DNA from: Clostridia bacterium
Lineage (GTDB): Bacteria > Bacillota > Clostridia > Christensenellales > Borkfalkiaceae
Assembly (NCBI GenBank): GCA_017503885.1
Contig: JAFVSF010000061.1
Coordinates: forward strand, 1 to 9,800
DNA length: 9,800 nucleotides
Reading direction: 5' to 3'
Shown: positions 1-7,457 of the stretch, in pieces
How the letters are laid out: the number at the start of each line of letters is the position of its first letter
Numbering within the stretch: the first letter of the stretch is position 1
Notes under the pieces: generated by a model
What the model was told of the DNA's origin: nothing
The model's input: the letters and a program-made list of their open reading frames with translations, nothing else
The model's database searches: none
Program-made: the position numbers and the translations under genes

Positions 1-5
1 CAATA

Positions 6-1679
6 TCAATCATTTGTCGTCTCCGTCATCTTTATAATTTTAATAACGTCTTCCTTTTTTGCACCAAATATTTCATAGGCAGTATCGCTATTTGCAAAAA
101 CGTTTAGCCCAGAATAAAAATACATTGCAGTAGCCAAGGCTGAAATACCCTTAACTTCATCAATTTTCCCTGCCGATATAAGTTCTTCCTGAAGTTCTAA
201 CGCCCCTATTGATAACCTATATATTTTTTCAAGATTTAAAACTGAAAGCCTACCAAAAGCTTTTGCATACGCCTTTTTAAACGTCTCTTTATTATCTTCT
301 TTAAAATTTGGTCTGTTAAATTTCAGCGTGATGAAAAAATTTTCATACACGACCTTAACCTTGGCTTCGTCGGTACTGTCGCAGAAAATAGAAATTAAAC
401 TTTGCTTAACAGCATCAGAAGTAGCAGGGTTAACCAATTCCTCTTTAATTTTTCTTTGTAAAAGCTTATCGCCCGACCTAATAAAAAGCCAACCCAAACT
501 AAATTGAAGATTATCGTCTTTAGTGGAAAAACACCAATCTGCAAGTTCTAAAAGTTCTCTATCACTATAATCAGCCAAAGTCTTTTCGCCGTTTATAACG
601 CTTTTAATAAAGTCAGTTTTTTCTTTAGAATAACTTTCCATCACGGAAAACTCTATTTTAAGTTCATTATATAAAGGTTTACCGTCTACTGCACTTTGTG
701 CAATTTTTAAATAGTATAATGATGGATAACTATAAGAAAGCAAATACGCCCTTTTGAAACATTTTTCTGCTCCTTTATAGTCCCCTTTGTTATAGAGTAA
801 AAAACCTTTAACGTAAGACGTGTTCGCATCGTTAGCATTTGTTTCGAGCAACTCGTTTGCGACTTTTAACGCTTCATCAAAAAAAGCGTAATCACAAAGC
901 GAGGTTAATTTTCTATATTTATCCTCATCACACGTTGGCTTGTAATCTAAAAGTATTTTTTTAAACTCGTTAGCAGAGTCCAGCCCCATAGCAGAACTTA
1001 AATCGATAGCAAGTGAAATAGCCGTAACGTCTTTATATCCACTATCTAAACACGTCTTAATATTTGCGTAAGAGGGTTCAAATTCCCCCTTGTTTAGATA
1101 AATACAGGCTTTTTCAAATAAACTTTTGCCAAATAAAGGGCTTTCTTCTCCTATTTGATCTAAAATTTCCAAGGCTTTATCATAGTTTTGCTCGTTAGAA
1201 AAAGAAGTTGCTCTTAATAAAACCTCCTCATCCAACTCTTCAACCGTCTTATCTTTTACGATTGAAAATTTAGGTTTATCTAAAGCGTTTAACTCTTCAA
1301 GATATTCTTCTAATATTTCAGCATAAACTCCGTCAATCTCTTCACGACGCATAAGCTGTTCATTAAAATAATACCCTGCCATATACTTGTTTTCAAGAAA
1401 ATAAAAGCAAGCACCTAACCCGTTAAACCCTTCCCAATAAGAATTTTCCTTTGCCCTTAGAAGATATTTAAACCACATGCTAACGCCATTTTCAAAAAGA
1501 CCTAACTCGGTATAAATATCTGCAATATGTGCACAAATTTCAGCATTATCTGGACGCTGTTCCATTTCGTTTAAAAGCGAAGATAAAGCCGAAACGTAAT
1601 CTCCTTTATCGCAATATTCGTTTGCACGGTCAAACACCATATCAAGCGTCTTTTTAAATTTTAAGCGATTATTTTTCAT
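6..1679 (-). CDS. TPR-repeat protein of unknown function
   Basis: A 557-residue soluble protein with no signal peptide or membrane segment. The sequence shows helix-turn-helix repeats of the tetratricopeptide type at about residues 15-110 (for example GDYVSALSSLLNEMEQRPDN), 160-235 (NYDKALEILDQIGEESP) and 265-330 (GDYKGAEKCFKRAYLLS). The C-terminal 220 residues show no repeat I can name. TPR solenoids are protein-protein scaffolds, so the partner is unknown. It is the last gene visible in a minus-strand operon after hslO. I chose the ATG at 1677-1679, one base beyond the hslO stop (TAA-A-ATG), which suggests restart by the same ribosome. A TTG at 1689-1691 would add four residues (MVNK), and neither start has a good Shine-Dalgarno at proper distance. 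The stop is TGA at 6-8, so the gene is complete. Family call firm, function open. Confidence 0.8.
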   Translation of the reverse strand: MKNNRLKFKKTLDMVFDRANEYCDKGDYVSALSSLLNEMEQRPDNAEICAHIADIYTELGLFENGVSMWFKYLLRAKENSYWEGFNGLGACFYFLENKYMAGYYFNEQLMRREEIDGVYAEILEEYLEELNALDKPKFSIVKDKTVEELDEEVLLRATSFSNEQNYDKALEILDQIGEESPLFGKSLFEKACIYLNKGEFEPSYANIKTCLDSGYKDVTAISLAIDLSSAMGLDSANEFKKILLDYKPTCDEDKYRKLTSLCDYAFFDEALKVANELLETNANDANTSYVKGFLLYNKGDYKGAEKCFKRAYLLSYSYPSLYYLKIAQSAVDGKPLYNELKIEFSVMESYSKEKTDFIKSVINGEKTLADYSDRELLELADWCFSTKDDNLQFSLGWLFIRSGDKLLQRKIKEELVNPATSDAVKQSLISIFCDSTDEAKVKVVYENFFITLKFNRPNFKEDNKETFKKAYAKAFGRLSVLNLEKIYRLSIGALELQEELISAGKIDEVKGISALATAMYFYSGLNVFANSDTAYEIFGAKKEDVIKIIKMTETTND

Positions 1680-1680
1680 T

Positions 1681-2541
1681 TTATTTACCAAGTAACTTAT
1701 CTACGTCCTCTTTATAGTACACGTATTTTTTATCGCAAAAATGACAACAAACCTCTATTTTACCCTCTTTATCAACAGTGTCGTAGAGTTCACCTTCGCC
1801 AAGCGTTATAAGTATGCCGTCAATATATTCCTTTGAACAGTTACACACGTATTTAGGGTTGTATTCTGTAAAATCATACTCTGCAAAATATTCTTTTATA
1901 ATACCTTCTGCTCCAATAGAATGTATTTTTGCACTGACGTCACCAAACTCGCCAATGAGTTTTTCAGCCTTTTCAATACTTTCATCGCTACAATTTGGCA
2001 TTGGTTGAATTATTATTCCACCTGCTCCAATGCAAGTTTCATCTCTACCTATCAAAACACCGATAGCCATTGCAGTAGGTTGTTGCTCACTGTATGCGTA
2101 ATATGCAGTAAAATCTTCGGCAATTTCTCCACTTACTAGGTCACATCTTCCCACGTAAGGCTCTTTTAAGCCAAGGTTTTTAATAACTGTTATAGAGCCG
2201 TTTTTACCTACTATACCACCTACGTCAAGTTTACCTCTTGAATTTAAAGGCAAATCAGCTTGAGGATTACTAATAAGCCCTCTCACGTGCATTTGTCCGT
2301 CTGCAGCGGCAACTATTTGACCACCCTTTCCGTCGCCCTCGATGGTAACCGAAAGCCTTTCGTCTTCATGTTTTAAACTAGAGGACATAAAAGCAGTTAC
2401 GGTAAGCACTCTACCAAGTGCCGCAGCACATACTGGCGTTAAATTGTGAAATTTGATAGCCTCATTTACAATATCAGTTGAATCTATAACAGAAAGGGAA
2501 ATTTCCCCATCAAAAATAAGCGTTTTAAAAAGTTTTCCCAT
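1681..2541 (-). CDS. hslO: Hsp33 redox-regulated molecular chaperone
   Basis: A 286-residue protein of the usual Hsp33 length (about 290). Hsp33 is a cytoplasmic holdase that is inactive while four cysteines bind zinc; oxidation releases the zinc and it then protects unfolding proteins. The signature is present: C233-x-C235 and C266-x-x-C269, separated by 30 residues, inside the 27-32 range of the family. An additional Cys265 sits directly before the second pair, which is unusual but leaves the ligands intact. The N-terminal core carries typical Hsp33 text (LGRVLTVTAFMSSSLK, then GDGKGGQIVAAADG, then VRGLISNP). The start ATG lies 2 bases after the methyltransferase stop, with an AAGAGA Shine-Dalgarno embedded in the end of that gene. 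Context: third gene of a four-gene minus-strand operon. Confidence 0.97.
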   Translation of the reverse strand: MGKLFKTLIFDGEISLSVIDSTDIVNEAIKFHNLTPVCAAALGRVLTVTAFMSSSLKHEDERLSVTIEGDGKGGQIVAAADGQMHVRGLISNPQADLPLNSRGKLDVGGIVGKNGSITVIKNLGLKEPYVGRCDLVSGEIAEDFTAYYAYSEQQPTAMAIGVLIGRDETCIGAGGIIIQPMPNCSDESIEKAEKLIGEFGDVSAKIHSIGAEGIIKEYFAEYDFTEYNPKYVCNCSKEYIDGILITLGEGELYDTVDKEGKIEVCCHFCDKKYVYYKEDVDKLLGK

Positions 2542-2543
2542 AA

Positions 2544-3278
2544 TTATCTCTTTTTTGCAATAAAATTAATTCTTTGACTGTCGTCTTTTAAATCTTCGCC
2601 CAGATGCCCGCTAGTTTCTAAAACATCAAAACCTATTTCATTTAAAAGGCTCAAAACGTCTTGCTTTTTGTGTATGTATTGCACGTGACACTCATCCTCT
2701 CTCACATAAACGTCACCTTTTTTTACAAAAAAAGTAAGTTCCATTTTTACAGAGTCTTCATTTAAGGTGTTAAACCACAAATAAGTTACCTCATCTAAAT
2801 CTTCGCCAAACAAGTTGTTTGCCAACACGTTTTTCAATTTAAACTCAGAAGATATATCAAAAAGCAAAACCCCATCTTTATTTAAGGCATTATAAGCACT
2901 CTTGAGTGCATTTTTTAGTTCTTTTCCATTTAAATAATTAAATCCGTCGTTTATAACGGTTATAAAATCAAGTTTTTTAAAACTTTTAAAGTTTTTTATA
3001 TCTTGTAATTGATAATCTATAATTACCTTTTCTTTGAAAGAAAGTTCATTAGCTTTAGCGAGCATTTTAGGAGAATTGTCGACGCCGTAAACGTCGTACC
3101 CCATAACTTTTAAAAATCTGGTAAAATAGCCACTGCCACACGCCAAATCACAACCAACTTTACCTTTAGAGTAAATACTTAACTTATTAAAAACATACTG
3201 CGACCATTGTTCATAGTCGCAGGTGTTTATAAGTTTATCATAATGTGATGCAAGTGCGCTATACGCCTTACCTTCCAT
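2544..3278 (-). CDS. Class I SAM-dependent methyltransferase
   Basis: A 244-residue protein with a Rossmann methyltransferase fold. Motif I is CDLACGSGYF at residues 43-52 (SAM-binding glycine loop). The acidic residue at the end of strand 2 is Asp67 in VYGVDNSPKML, and later strands include FITVINDGFNYL (about 105-116) and GVLLFDIS (about 136-143). The N-terminus (YSALASHYDKLINTCDYEQW) resembles the small Bacillota methyltransferases typified by YqeM, often near housekeeping genes. The substrate cannot be read from sequence. It starts 1 base after the stop of the upstream membrane-protein gene and has a GGAGG Shine-Dalgarno 9 bases before ATG, so it is probably translated both independently and by coupling. 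It sits directly before hslO. Confidence 0.9.
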   Translation of the reverse strand: MEGKAYSALASHYDKLINTCDYEQWSQYVFNKLSIYSKGKVGCDLACGSGYFTRFLKVMGYDVYGVDNSPKMLAKANELSFKEKVIIDYQLQDIKNFKSFKKLDFITVINDGFNYLNGKELKNALKSAYNALNKDGVLLFDISSEFKLKNVLANNLFGEDLDEVTYLWFNTLNEDSVKMELTFFVKKGDVYVREDECHVQYIHKKQDVLSLLNEIGFDVLETSGHLGEDLKDDSQRINFIAKKR

Positions 3279-3279
3279 A

Positions 3280-4476
3280 TTATTTAGCCTCCGTCTTTTT
3301 TTCTTCGGCTTTCATAAGATCTTCAATAGTTTCTGTTTTTGCACTTTCTTCAGCGTATTCTTCAGCATATTTATCACTGTCTTTACGCATAGCCTCTTTA
3401 GTTTCTTCAAGTTTTTCAAGGTCTTTTCTACTAAAGCTTGTTGGAAGTTCGTAAATCTCTACGTCATAGTCGGTAATAGGCTTAACGTGTTTTTCCTTGA
3501 ATTTTGATTTTTCAATTGCCAATACTTCCCCATCTTCTTCAGTTGCGTTAGCCTTATAAATACCCCTGTTTTTCTTTGCTCCAGGAACTTTATCATTGAT
3601 AAATTTGTCAAATACCCAATGTGAATAGTTTGTCCAAACAAGCATAAAGAGTGAAAATCCCCAAATTAAGCAAAGCATTATGCCAATTACCATTATAAAT
3701 TGCATACCGAGGAAAAGTATTACAAACCAAACTGCAGCAAACAAAGCGAAGAATATATTCGTAGGAACAAGACCAATCGATAAGATAAAGGAATTTCTTA
3801 TAAGGTTTTTAAAACTTAACTTATAATTTATGCCGAGCGTAAGCATAAACAAAACCATCAAAGTAACTAACGCCATTACCATATACGTTACGACTTGAGC
3901 AACAACTAAAAGCCATGCCACGCCTTTGTGAGATGCCAACATCATTGACGCCATATTTATCGAAGTCATCGAAAGCATCATTATAATGCCGTATATTAAA
4001 AGAGTAATTAAAACGATAAAGTAATTCTTCTTAACACCCTTAAAAAAGTCGCTAGTAACCATAACGCCTTCAGTCCAAACAAGATTTCTCATAACGTAGA
4101 AACCACCGGATATACCAACTGCACCAATAGCGATTGCTATAAACGCATATTTAAAAATTTCCATATTAAGGAGCATTGAAAGATTAGGCTCTAACCCAGC
4201 ACCAGATGGGAATGTTGGATATGCAAGCCCCATATTTTGTGCAAAAGGATAAGTTGCAGCGTAATTTGTTTTTAAAACAAAACGCATGAGAAGAAGAAAT
4301 AGTGCAGGCAACAAAAATACAAGTGTTAAAAGGTTTAACCCACACATTTTTCCTTTGTTAGTTTTAAAAACGTCCCACCCGAGTTCCCATCTATTTGTAG
4401 GAAGGGTTGAGCGAGCGTAGGTCTCTGATCTTTCAGGACCTTCTATTATTCTTGCCATAAAGCCTTTTTTAGCCAT
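3280..4476 (-). CDS. Multipass membrane protein with charged C-terminal tail (YesL/DUF624-like)
   Basis: A 398-residue protein that I recognise only loosely. After an N-terminal 45 residues with basic character it has hydrophobic segments at about 47-67, 109-127, 152-171, 186-215, 229-258 and 259-281, followed by a soluble tail (about 284-398) rich in Lys and Glu. The juxtamembrane text RWELGWDVFKTNKGKMCGLN before the first helix resembles the YesL/DUF624-like membrane proteins common in Clostridia, whose function is poorly defined; this assignment is from memory of motif style. A GAGGTG Shine-Dalgarno sits 4 bases before the ATG. It is the first gene of the operon with the methyltransferase, hslO and the TPR protein. 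No transport or enzyme motif is visible. Confidence 0.72.
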   Translation of the reverse strand: MAKKGFMARIIEGPERSETYARSTLPTNRWELGWDVFKTNKGKMCGLNLLTLVFLLPALFLLLMRFVLKTNYAATYPFAQNMGLAYPTFPSGAGLEPNLSMLLNMEIFKYAFIAIAIGAVGISGGFYVMRNLVWTEGVMVTSDFFKGVKKNYFIVLITLLIYGIIMMLSMTSINMASMMLASHKGVAWLLVVAQVVTYMVMALVTLMVLFMLTLGINYKLSFKNLIRNSFILSIGLVPTNIFFALFAAVWFVILFLGMQFIMVIGIMLCLIWGFSLFMLVWTNYSHWVFDKFINDKVPGAKKNRGIYKANATEEDGEVLAIEKSKFKEKHVKPITDYDVEIYELPTSFSRKDLEKLEETKEAMRKDSDKYAEEYAEESAKTETIEDLMKAEEKKTEAK

Positions 4477-4519
4477 TGAACACCTCGAAATATAAGTATA
4501 ATATTATAACGCAATTAAT

Positions 4520-4548
4520 ATAATATACTATTATACGAATTTTTACAA
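4520..4548 (-). promoter_or_regulatory. Candidate promoter of the membrane protein-hslO-TPR operon
   Basis: Read on the minus strand: TTGTAA (4543-4548), 17 bases, TATTAT (4520-4525). The -35 matches consensus at 4 of 6 positions and the -10 at 5 of 6. A perfect TATAAT also occurs at 4530-4535 but lacks a good -35. Because the region is very AT-rich, -10-like words are expected by chance. Confidence 0.4.
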
Positions 4549-4570
4549 ACGTTTTAAGTAAGTTTTTAAA
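4542..4570 (+). promoter_or_regulatory. Candidate promoter of dapA-dapB
   Basis: TTTACA (4542-4547, 5 of 6 to consensus), 17 bases, TTTAAA (4565-4570, 4 of 6). The -35 lies on the same bases as the -35 of the divergent minus-strand candidate, so the two promoters may compete for polymerase. The leader from here to dapA is only about 30 bases, too short for a lysine riboswitch or T-box. Confidence 0.3.
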
Positions 4571-4603
4571 AAATCATAAATCTTTCACAGTATAGAGGTA
4601 GAT

Positions 4604-5500
4604 ATGAATTATATTTTTAAAGGCGTAGCAACTGCCTTAACCACGCCTTTTTATAACGGCAAAATTGATTTTGAGCAATTTGAAAAGAAAATCGACAGAC
4701 AATTAAAAGCAAAGGTTGACGCATTAGTTTTTCTTGGTACAACAGGTGAAAGTTCCACAATAGATAGGAGTGAACGTAGAAAAATTATTAAATTTGCCAA
4801 ACGTTTACTAAAAGGGAAAATCCCAATAATAGTTGGGACAGGTTCAAACTGCACCTCAACTGCATGCGAAATGACAAGCGAGGCAAAAGAATTGGGTGCA
4901 GATGGGGCCCTTATCGTTACCCCATATTACAACCTTTGTGAACAGCATGGGCTTACACTCCATTACAAAGAAATTTCTTCAAATTGCAAATTTCCATTTA
5001 TTACGTATAACGTCCCTAAAAGAACGGGGGTAAACGTTTTACCAACGACTGCAAATGAAATTTTGTCTTACGATTATGCAATGGGAATAAAAGAGGCAAA
5101 CGGAGACGTTGCACACGTTGAATCTCTTTTTTATGAAACTCAAAACGCATATCCGATATACTGTGGAAACGATAATCTCACATCGCTTTTTTTAAAGCAT
5201 AACTGCACGGGAACAATTTCCGTTGCATCAAACATAATTCCTTGTAAAATTAAAGAATTTATAAGCAATTTTGAAATAGATTATGAAAAGCATAATAGGG
5301 ATTTTAATTTGTTTTACGATAAAATTTTTACCCTTTTATCATCTAAAATAAATCCAATACCAATTAAGTGTTTAGAAGAAATTTTATATGATTATAAATG
5401 CCAATTTAGGCTTCCACTCAATAGACCAAGTAATGAGTATTTTGAATTTTTAAAATCTGAAATTAGTAAGTTAAACTTACAAAAGGATGAATTGTGTTAA
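4604..5500 (+). CDS. dapA: 4-hydroxy-tetrahydrodipicolinate synthase
   Basis: A 298-residue TIM-barrel aldolase that condenses pyruvate with aspartate semialdehyde, the first committed step to diaminopimelate (peptidoglycan) and lysine. Visible active-site features: the GTTGES loop (45-50, with Thr46 in the substrate/proton-relay position), Tyr109 in TPYYN, Tyr135 in YNVPKRTG, Arg140, and the Schiff-base Lys163 in MGIKEANGD. Length is normal for the family. A GAGGT Shine-Dalgarno (4595-4599) precedes the ATG by 4 bases. The 3' end overlaps dapB by 7 bases, so the two genes are one transcription unit. No other lysine gene is adjacent. Confidence 0.97.
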   Translation: MNYIFKGVATALTTPFYNGKIDFEQFEKKIDRQLKAKVDALVFLGTTGESSTIDRSERRKIIKFAKRLLKGKIPIIVGTGSNCTSTACEMTSEAKELGADGALIVTPYYNLCEQHGLTLHYKEISSNCKFPFITYNVPKRTGVNVLPTTANEILSYDYAMGIKEANGDVAHVESLFYETQNAYPIYCGNDNLTSLFLKHNCTGTISVASNIIPCKIKEFISNFEIDYEKHNRDFNLFYDKIFTLLSSKINPIPIKCLEEILYDYKCQFRLPLNRPSNEYFEFLKSEISKLNLQKDELC

Positions 5501-6183
5501 ATATTATAATATGTGGAATTAACGGTTCGATGGGTACAAATATATATAAAACTGCCCTTTCTGCTAAGCATGAAGTTACCTGTGGAATTGATAATGTAAG
5601 GGTTGGAAATTTAGATTGTCCAGTATACACTGATTTTGACCAAATACGCCATTTGGCAAACGTTATAATCGACTTTTCTTCTCCCTCTATTACAGACAAG
5701 TTGTTAGACTACGCCAAAAGAAATCAAATACCTCTTGTTATAGGAACTACGGGACACTCAAAAAAACAAGAAGAAGACATAGAAAAAGCATCAAAGCAAA
5801 TCGCTATTTTTAAATCGGCAAATACGTCTCTTGGAGTTCTTTATTTTGCAAAACTATGCAAAATCGCTAGCCAATATTTAAAGGGATTTGACGTTCAAAT
5901 TATTGAAAAACATCACAAAAATAAAAAAGACTCACCGTCAGGCACGGCAAATCTTTTGAAAACCCATTTAATTAATGATAACGTAGAGCAAATACAAATT
6001 CACTCTATTAGAGGAGGTTCTGTCGTAGGAGAACACAGCGTTTTATTTCTAGGCGACGGCGAATCATTTACGCTAACCCACACGGCAGAATCAAAAGAAC
6101 TTTTTGCTAAAGGTGCAATAAAAGCAAGTGAATTTATTATAAATAAGACCAAAGGACTATATTCGACAAAGGACTTAATTTAG
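5494..6183 (+). CDS. dapB: 4-hydroxy-tetrahydrodipicolinate reductase
   Basis: A 229-residue protein, shorter than the 250-270 of many DapB proteins but like compact clostridial forms. It reduces the DapA product with NAD(P)H. The N-terminal nucleotide-binding loop is GINGSMG (residues 8-14), followed by VIGTTGHS. The catalytic and substrate segment is EKHHKNKKDSPSGTA (two adjacent His, then Lys and SGT). The C-terminal GEHSVLFLGDGESFTLTH segment is the usual tetramerisation region. The start is GTG at 5494-5496 inside the end of dapA, 6 bases after an AAAGGA Shine-Dalgarno (5482-5487); upstream codons in this frame give no better start. Translation is likely coupled to dapA. Confidence 0.96.
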   Translation: MLNIIICGINGSMGTNIYKTALSAKHEVTCGIDNVRVGNLDCPVYTDFDQIRHLANVIIDFSSPSITDKLLDYAKRNQIPLVIGTTGHSKKQEEDIEKASKQIAIFKSANTSLGVLYFAKLCKIASQYLKGFDVQIIEKHHKNKKDSPSGTANLLKTHLINDNVEQIQIHSIRGGSVVGEHSVLFLGDGESFTLTHTAESKELFAKGAIKASEFIINKTKGLYSTKDLI

Positions 6184-6204
6184 CATATTTTGCCAAATAC
6201 ACAT

Positions 6205-6236
6205 AAAAAAGCTGGAGTGTAAAACTCCAGCTTTTA
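6205..6236. terminator. Bidirectional intrinsic terminator between dapB and the lipoprotein gene
   Basis: A perfect 12-base-pair inverted repeat: AAAAGCTGGAGT (6207-6218), loop GTAAA, ACTCCAGCTTTT (6224-6235). The T run is longer on the minus strand (6 T, from 6205-6210) than on the plus strand (4 T), so it looks stronger for the lipoprotein transcript, but it lies correctly placed for both convergent units: 23 bases beyond the dapB stop and 5 beyond the lipoprotein stop. Confidence 0.93.
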
Positions 6237-6240
6237 GTTA

Positions 6241-7053
6241 TTAATAGTTATCGGTAAATTGGTTTACATAAATAACTTCTATCGTTAAATCGCCAGTAAC
6301 AGTTATGGTAATTGTTCTAACGTCTCTATCATACTTTGCTCCTGTTTCTTTGATTTTCCAGCCGTCGAACGCCTTATCTGCTTGAGCATCACTTTCTGGA
6401 ACGTTAGGAAGTGTAATTGTTATAGTTTGACCAACTACAGCAGGCTTTACTATTGTTTTCATCTCATCACGATAATCATTTTTATAATAAATTGTTATCA
6501 CAGCGGGTTCTTCTTCTGGCTCAGATTCTGATTCTGATTCCGATTCGCTTTCAGATTCAATTTCTGATTCGATTTCAGACTCAATTTCAGACTCAACTTC
6601 TGATTCGATTTCAGATTCAATTTCAGACTCAACTTCTGATTCGATTTCAGATTCAATTTCAGACTCAACTTCTGATTCAACTTCAGACTCAACTTCTGAT
6701 TCGATTTCAGACTCTACTTCAGACTCGATTTCGGATTCAACTTCTGATTCGATTTCTGATTCGATTTCAGACTCTACTTCGGATTCAACTTCTGATTCAA
6801 CTTCTGATTCAACTTCAGATTCAACTTCTGATTCAACTTCTGATTCATCTTCAGACTCAACTTCAGATTCTATTTCAGACTCGATTTCAGACTCAACCTC
6901 TGATTTGCTTTCCGATTCCTCGCTATCAGTGATTGATACACTTTCCGATGTACCTGTTGATTTAGATTCAGACTCACTTGTATCTGTAGAACCACAAGCA
7001 ACGATTGATGCAGATAAAACTGCTATCATTAAAGTAAAAAGTAATTTTTTCAT
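6241..7053 (-). CDS. Lipoprotein with acidic Ser-Glu repeat stalk and C-terminal beta domain
   Basis: A 270-residue protein. Residues 1-20 form a lipoprotein signal peptide (basic MKK, hydrophobic core, lipobox IVAC with Cys20), so it should be lipid-anchored on the outer face of the membrane. Residues 21-48 are Ser/Thr-rich. About 49-182 are tetrapeptide repeats ESEV/ESEI, ending in pure SE and EEE, with no Lys or Arg inside: a strongly acidic, probably extended stalk. The last about 87 residues (ITIYYKN, GQTITITLPNVP, AFDGWKI, TITVTGDLTIEVIYV) resemble the Listeria-Bacteroides/InlB B-repeat type of small beta domain, with the typical F-x-G-W and closing strand. There is no LPXTG anchor. The architecture recalls surface stalk proteins such as Sdr adhesins, but here lipid-anchored and with Glu instead of Asp. 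It has its own promoter and terminator. Function unknown; display of the end domain through the cell wall is my inference. Confidence 0.88.
   Translation of the reverse strand: MKKLLFTLMIAVLSASIVACGSTDTSESESKSTGTSESVSITDSEESESKSEVESEIESEIESEVESEDESEVESEVESEVESEVESEVESEVESEIESEIESEVESEIESEVESEIESEVESEVESEVESEIESEIESEVESEIESEIESEVESEIESEIESEIESESESESESESEPEEEPAVITIYYKNDYRDEMKTIVKPAVVGQTITITLPNVPESDAQADKAFDGWKIKETGAKYDRDVRTITITVTGDLTIEVIYVNQFTDNY
6525..6906 (-). repeat. 12-base tandem coding repeat (Ser-Glu-rich), with 36-base higher-order units
   Basis: About 380 bases of imperfect 12-base units of the form GAxTCxAxTTCx on the plus strand, each encoding ESEV or ESEI on the minus strand. Units vary by synonymous changes (GAT/GAC, TTCA/TTCT) and by the Val/Ile codon. 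At 6566-6601, 6602-6637 and 6638-6673 three units are grouped into a 36-base block; the second and third blocks are identical and the first differs at one base. The unit length keeps the reading frame, so gain or loss would change stalk length only. Confidence 0.93.
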
Positions 7054-7054
7054 A

Positions 7055-7066
7055 CTTCTCCCCTCT
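7055..7066 (-). promoter_or_regulatory. Ribosome binding site of the lipoprotein gene
   Basis: On the minus strand AGAGGGGAG precedes AAGT and the ATG at 7051-7053, a purine-rich Shine-Dalgarno at usable distance that fixes this start. Confidence 0.75.
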
Positions 7067-7083
7067 ATTTTTATTCTTAAATT

Positions 7084-7112
7084 ATTATACTATATTAAAC
7101 ACTTTTTGTCAA
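7084..7112 (-). promoter_or_regulatory. Consensus sigma-A promoter of the lipoprotein gene
   Basis: Minus strand: TTGACA (7107-7112), exactly 17 bases, TATAAT (7084-7089). Both hexamers are perfect matches and spacing is ideal, so strong constitutive transcription is expected. The start site would fall near 7077, giving a leader of about 24 bases. It lies between the LysM gene stop and the lipoprotein gene, making the lipoprotein an independent unit. Confidence 0.92.
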
Positions 7113-7130
7113 GAGGAAAAACCATTTTTA

Positions 7131-7451
7131 TCAAACGTATATCTTTTGACCTACGTAAATAGTATCTATTTTATTTTTAATCTTTATTTCTTGAATTTTT
7201 TCATGGTTATTATTGGCAATTTTTTCAAGAGTATCTAATGGCGAAGTAACGTACTTAACGCCGTCTACTTTTTCAACTATCAAATACTCACCCACCTTTG
7301 GGCAACTTTCCAATCCGTTTACAACTACCAAAACACGTTGCGTAGTGTGAAATCTATCTGCAATAGTTTTTAAACTATCTCCCACCTCAACTCTATATAA
7401 AAAAGCCTTTTTTTCATTAGACAAATCTTTTAAAATAACGTCGTTTATCAT
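7131..7451 (-). CDS. Small protein of two LysM domains
   Basis: A 106-residue protein built almost wholly from two LysM modules: about residues 18-60 (YRVEVGDSLKTIADRFHTTQRVLVVVNG, ending KVGEYLIVE) and 65-106 (KYVTSPLDTLEKIANNN, ending VGQKIYV at the very C-terminus). LysM domains bind N-acetylglucosamine-containing glycans such as peptidoglycan. No signal peptide or membrane segment is visible, which is odd for a wall-binding protein; spore-coat proteins such as SafA also carry LysM without a secretion signal, so a role on the forespore surface is possible but inferred. The ATG has no Shine-Dalgarno in front of it; instead a TATAAT lies 6 bases upstream. It is divergent from the SpoVB/MurJ-like gene. 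The stop is TGA at 7131-7133. Confidence 0.85.
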   Translation of the reverse strand: MINDVILKDLSNEKKAFLYRVEVGDSLKTIADRFHTTQRVLVVVNGLESCPKVGEYLIVEKVDGVKYVTSPLDTLEKIANNNHEKIQEIKIKNKIDTIYVGQKIYV

Positions 7452-7457
7452 AGTTTT

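Noticed and set aside
1680..1691. TTG start for the TPR protein
   Set aside because: The nearest purine-rich site is about 15 bases away; the ATG directly after the hslO stop is simpler, though not proven.
1814..2139. Two small plus-strand frames across hslO
   Set aside because: They run antisense to a well-supported Hsp33 gene, have no recognisable domain, and no promoter or ribosome site was seen.
4571..4603. Lysine riboswitch or T-box ahead of dapA
   Set aside because: The leader is only a few tens of bases, with no conserved core or hairpins.
5463..5699. Minus-strand frame across the dapA-dapB junction
   Set aside because: It lies antisense to both conserved enzymes and has no recognisable content.
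6525..6906. CRISPR-like repetitive array
   Set aside because: Units are contiguous 12-mers without unique spacers, in frame with a protein, and no cas gene is present.
6453..6932. Plus-strand open frame rich in Gln, Leu, Ile, Phe and Arg opposite the lipoprotein gene
   Set aside because: It is the reverse reading of the Ser-Glu repeats; the minus-strand frame has a signal peptide, ribosome site and consensus promoter.
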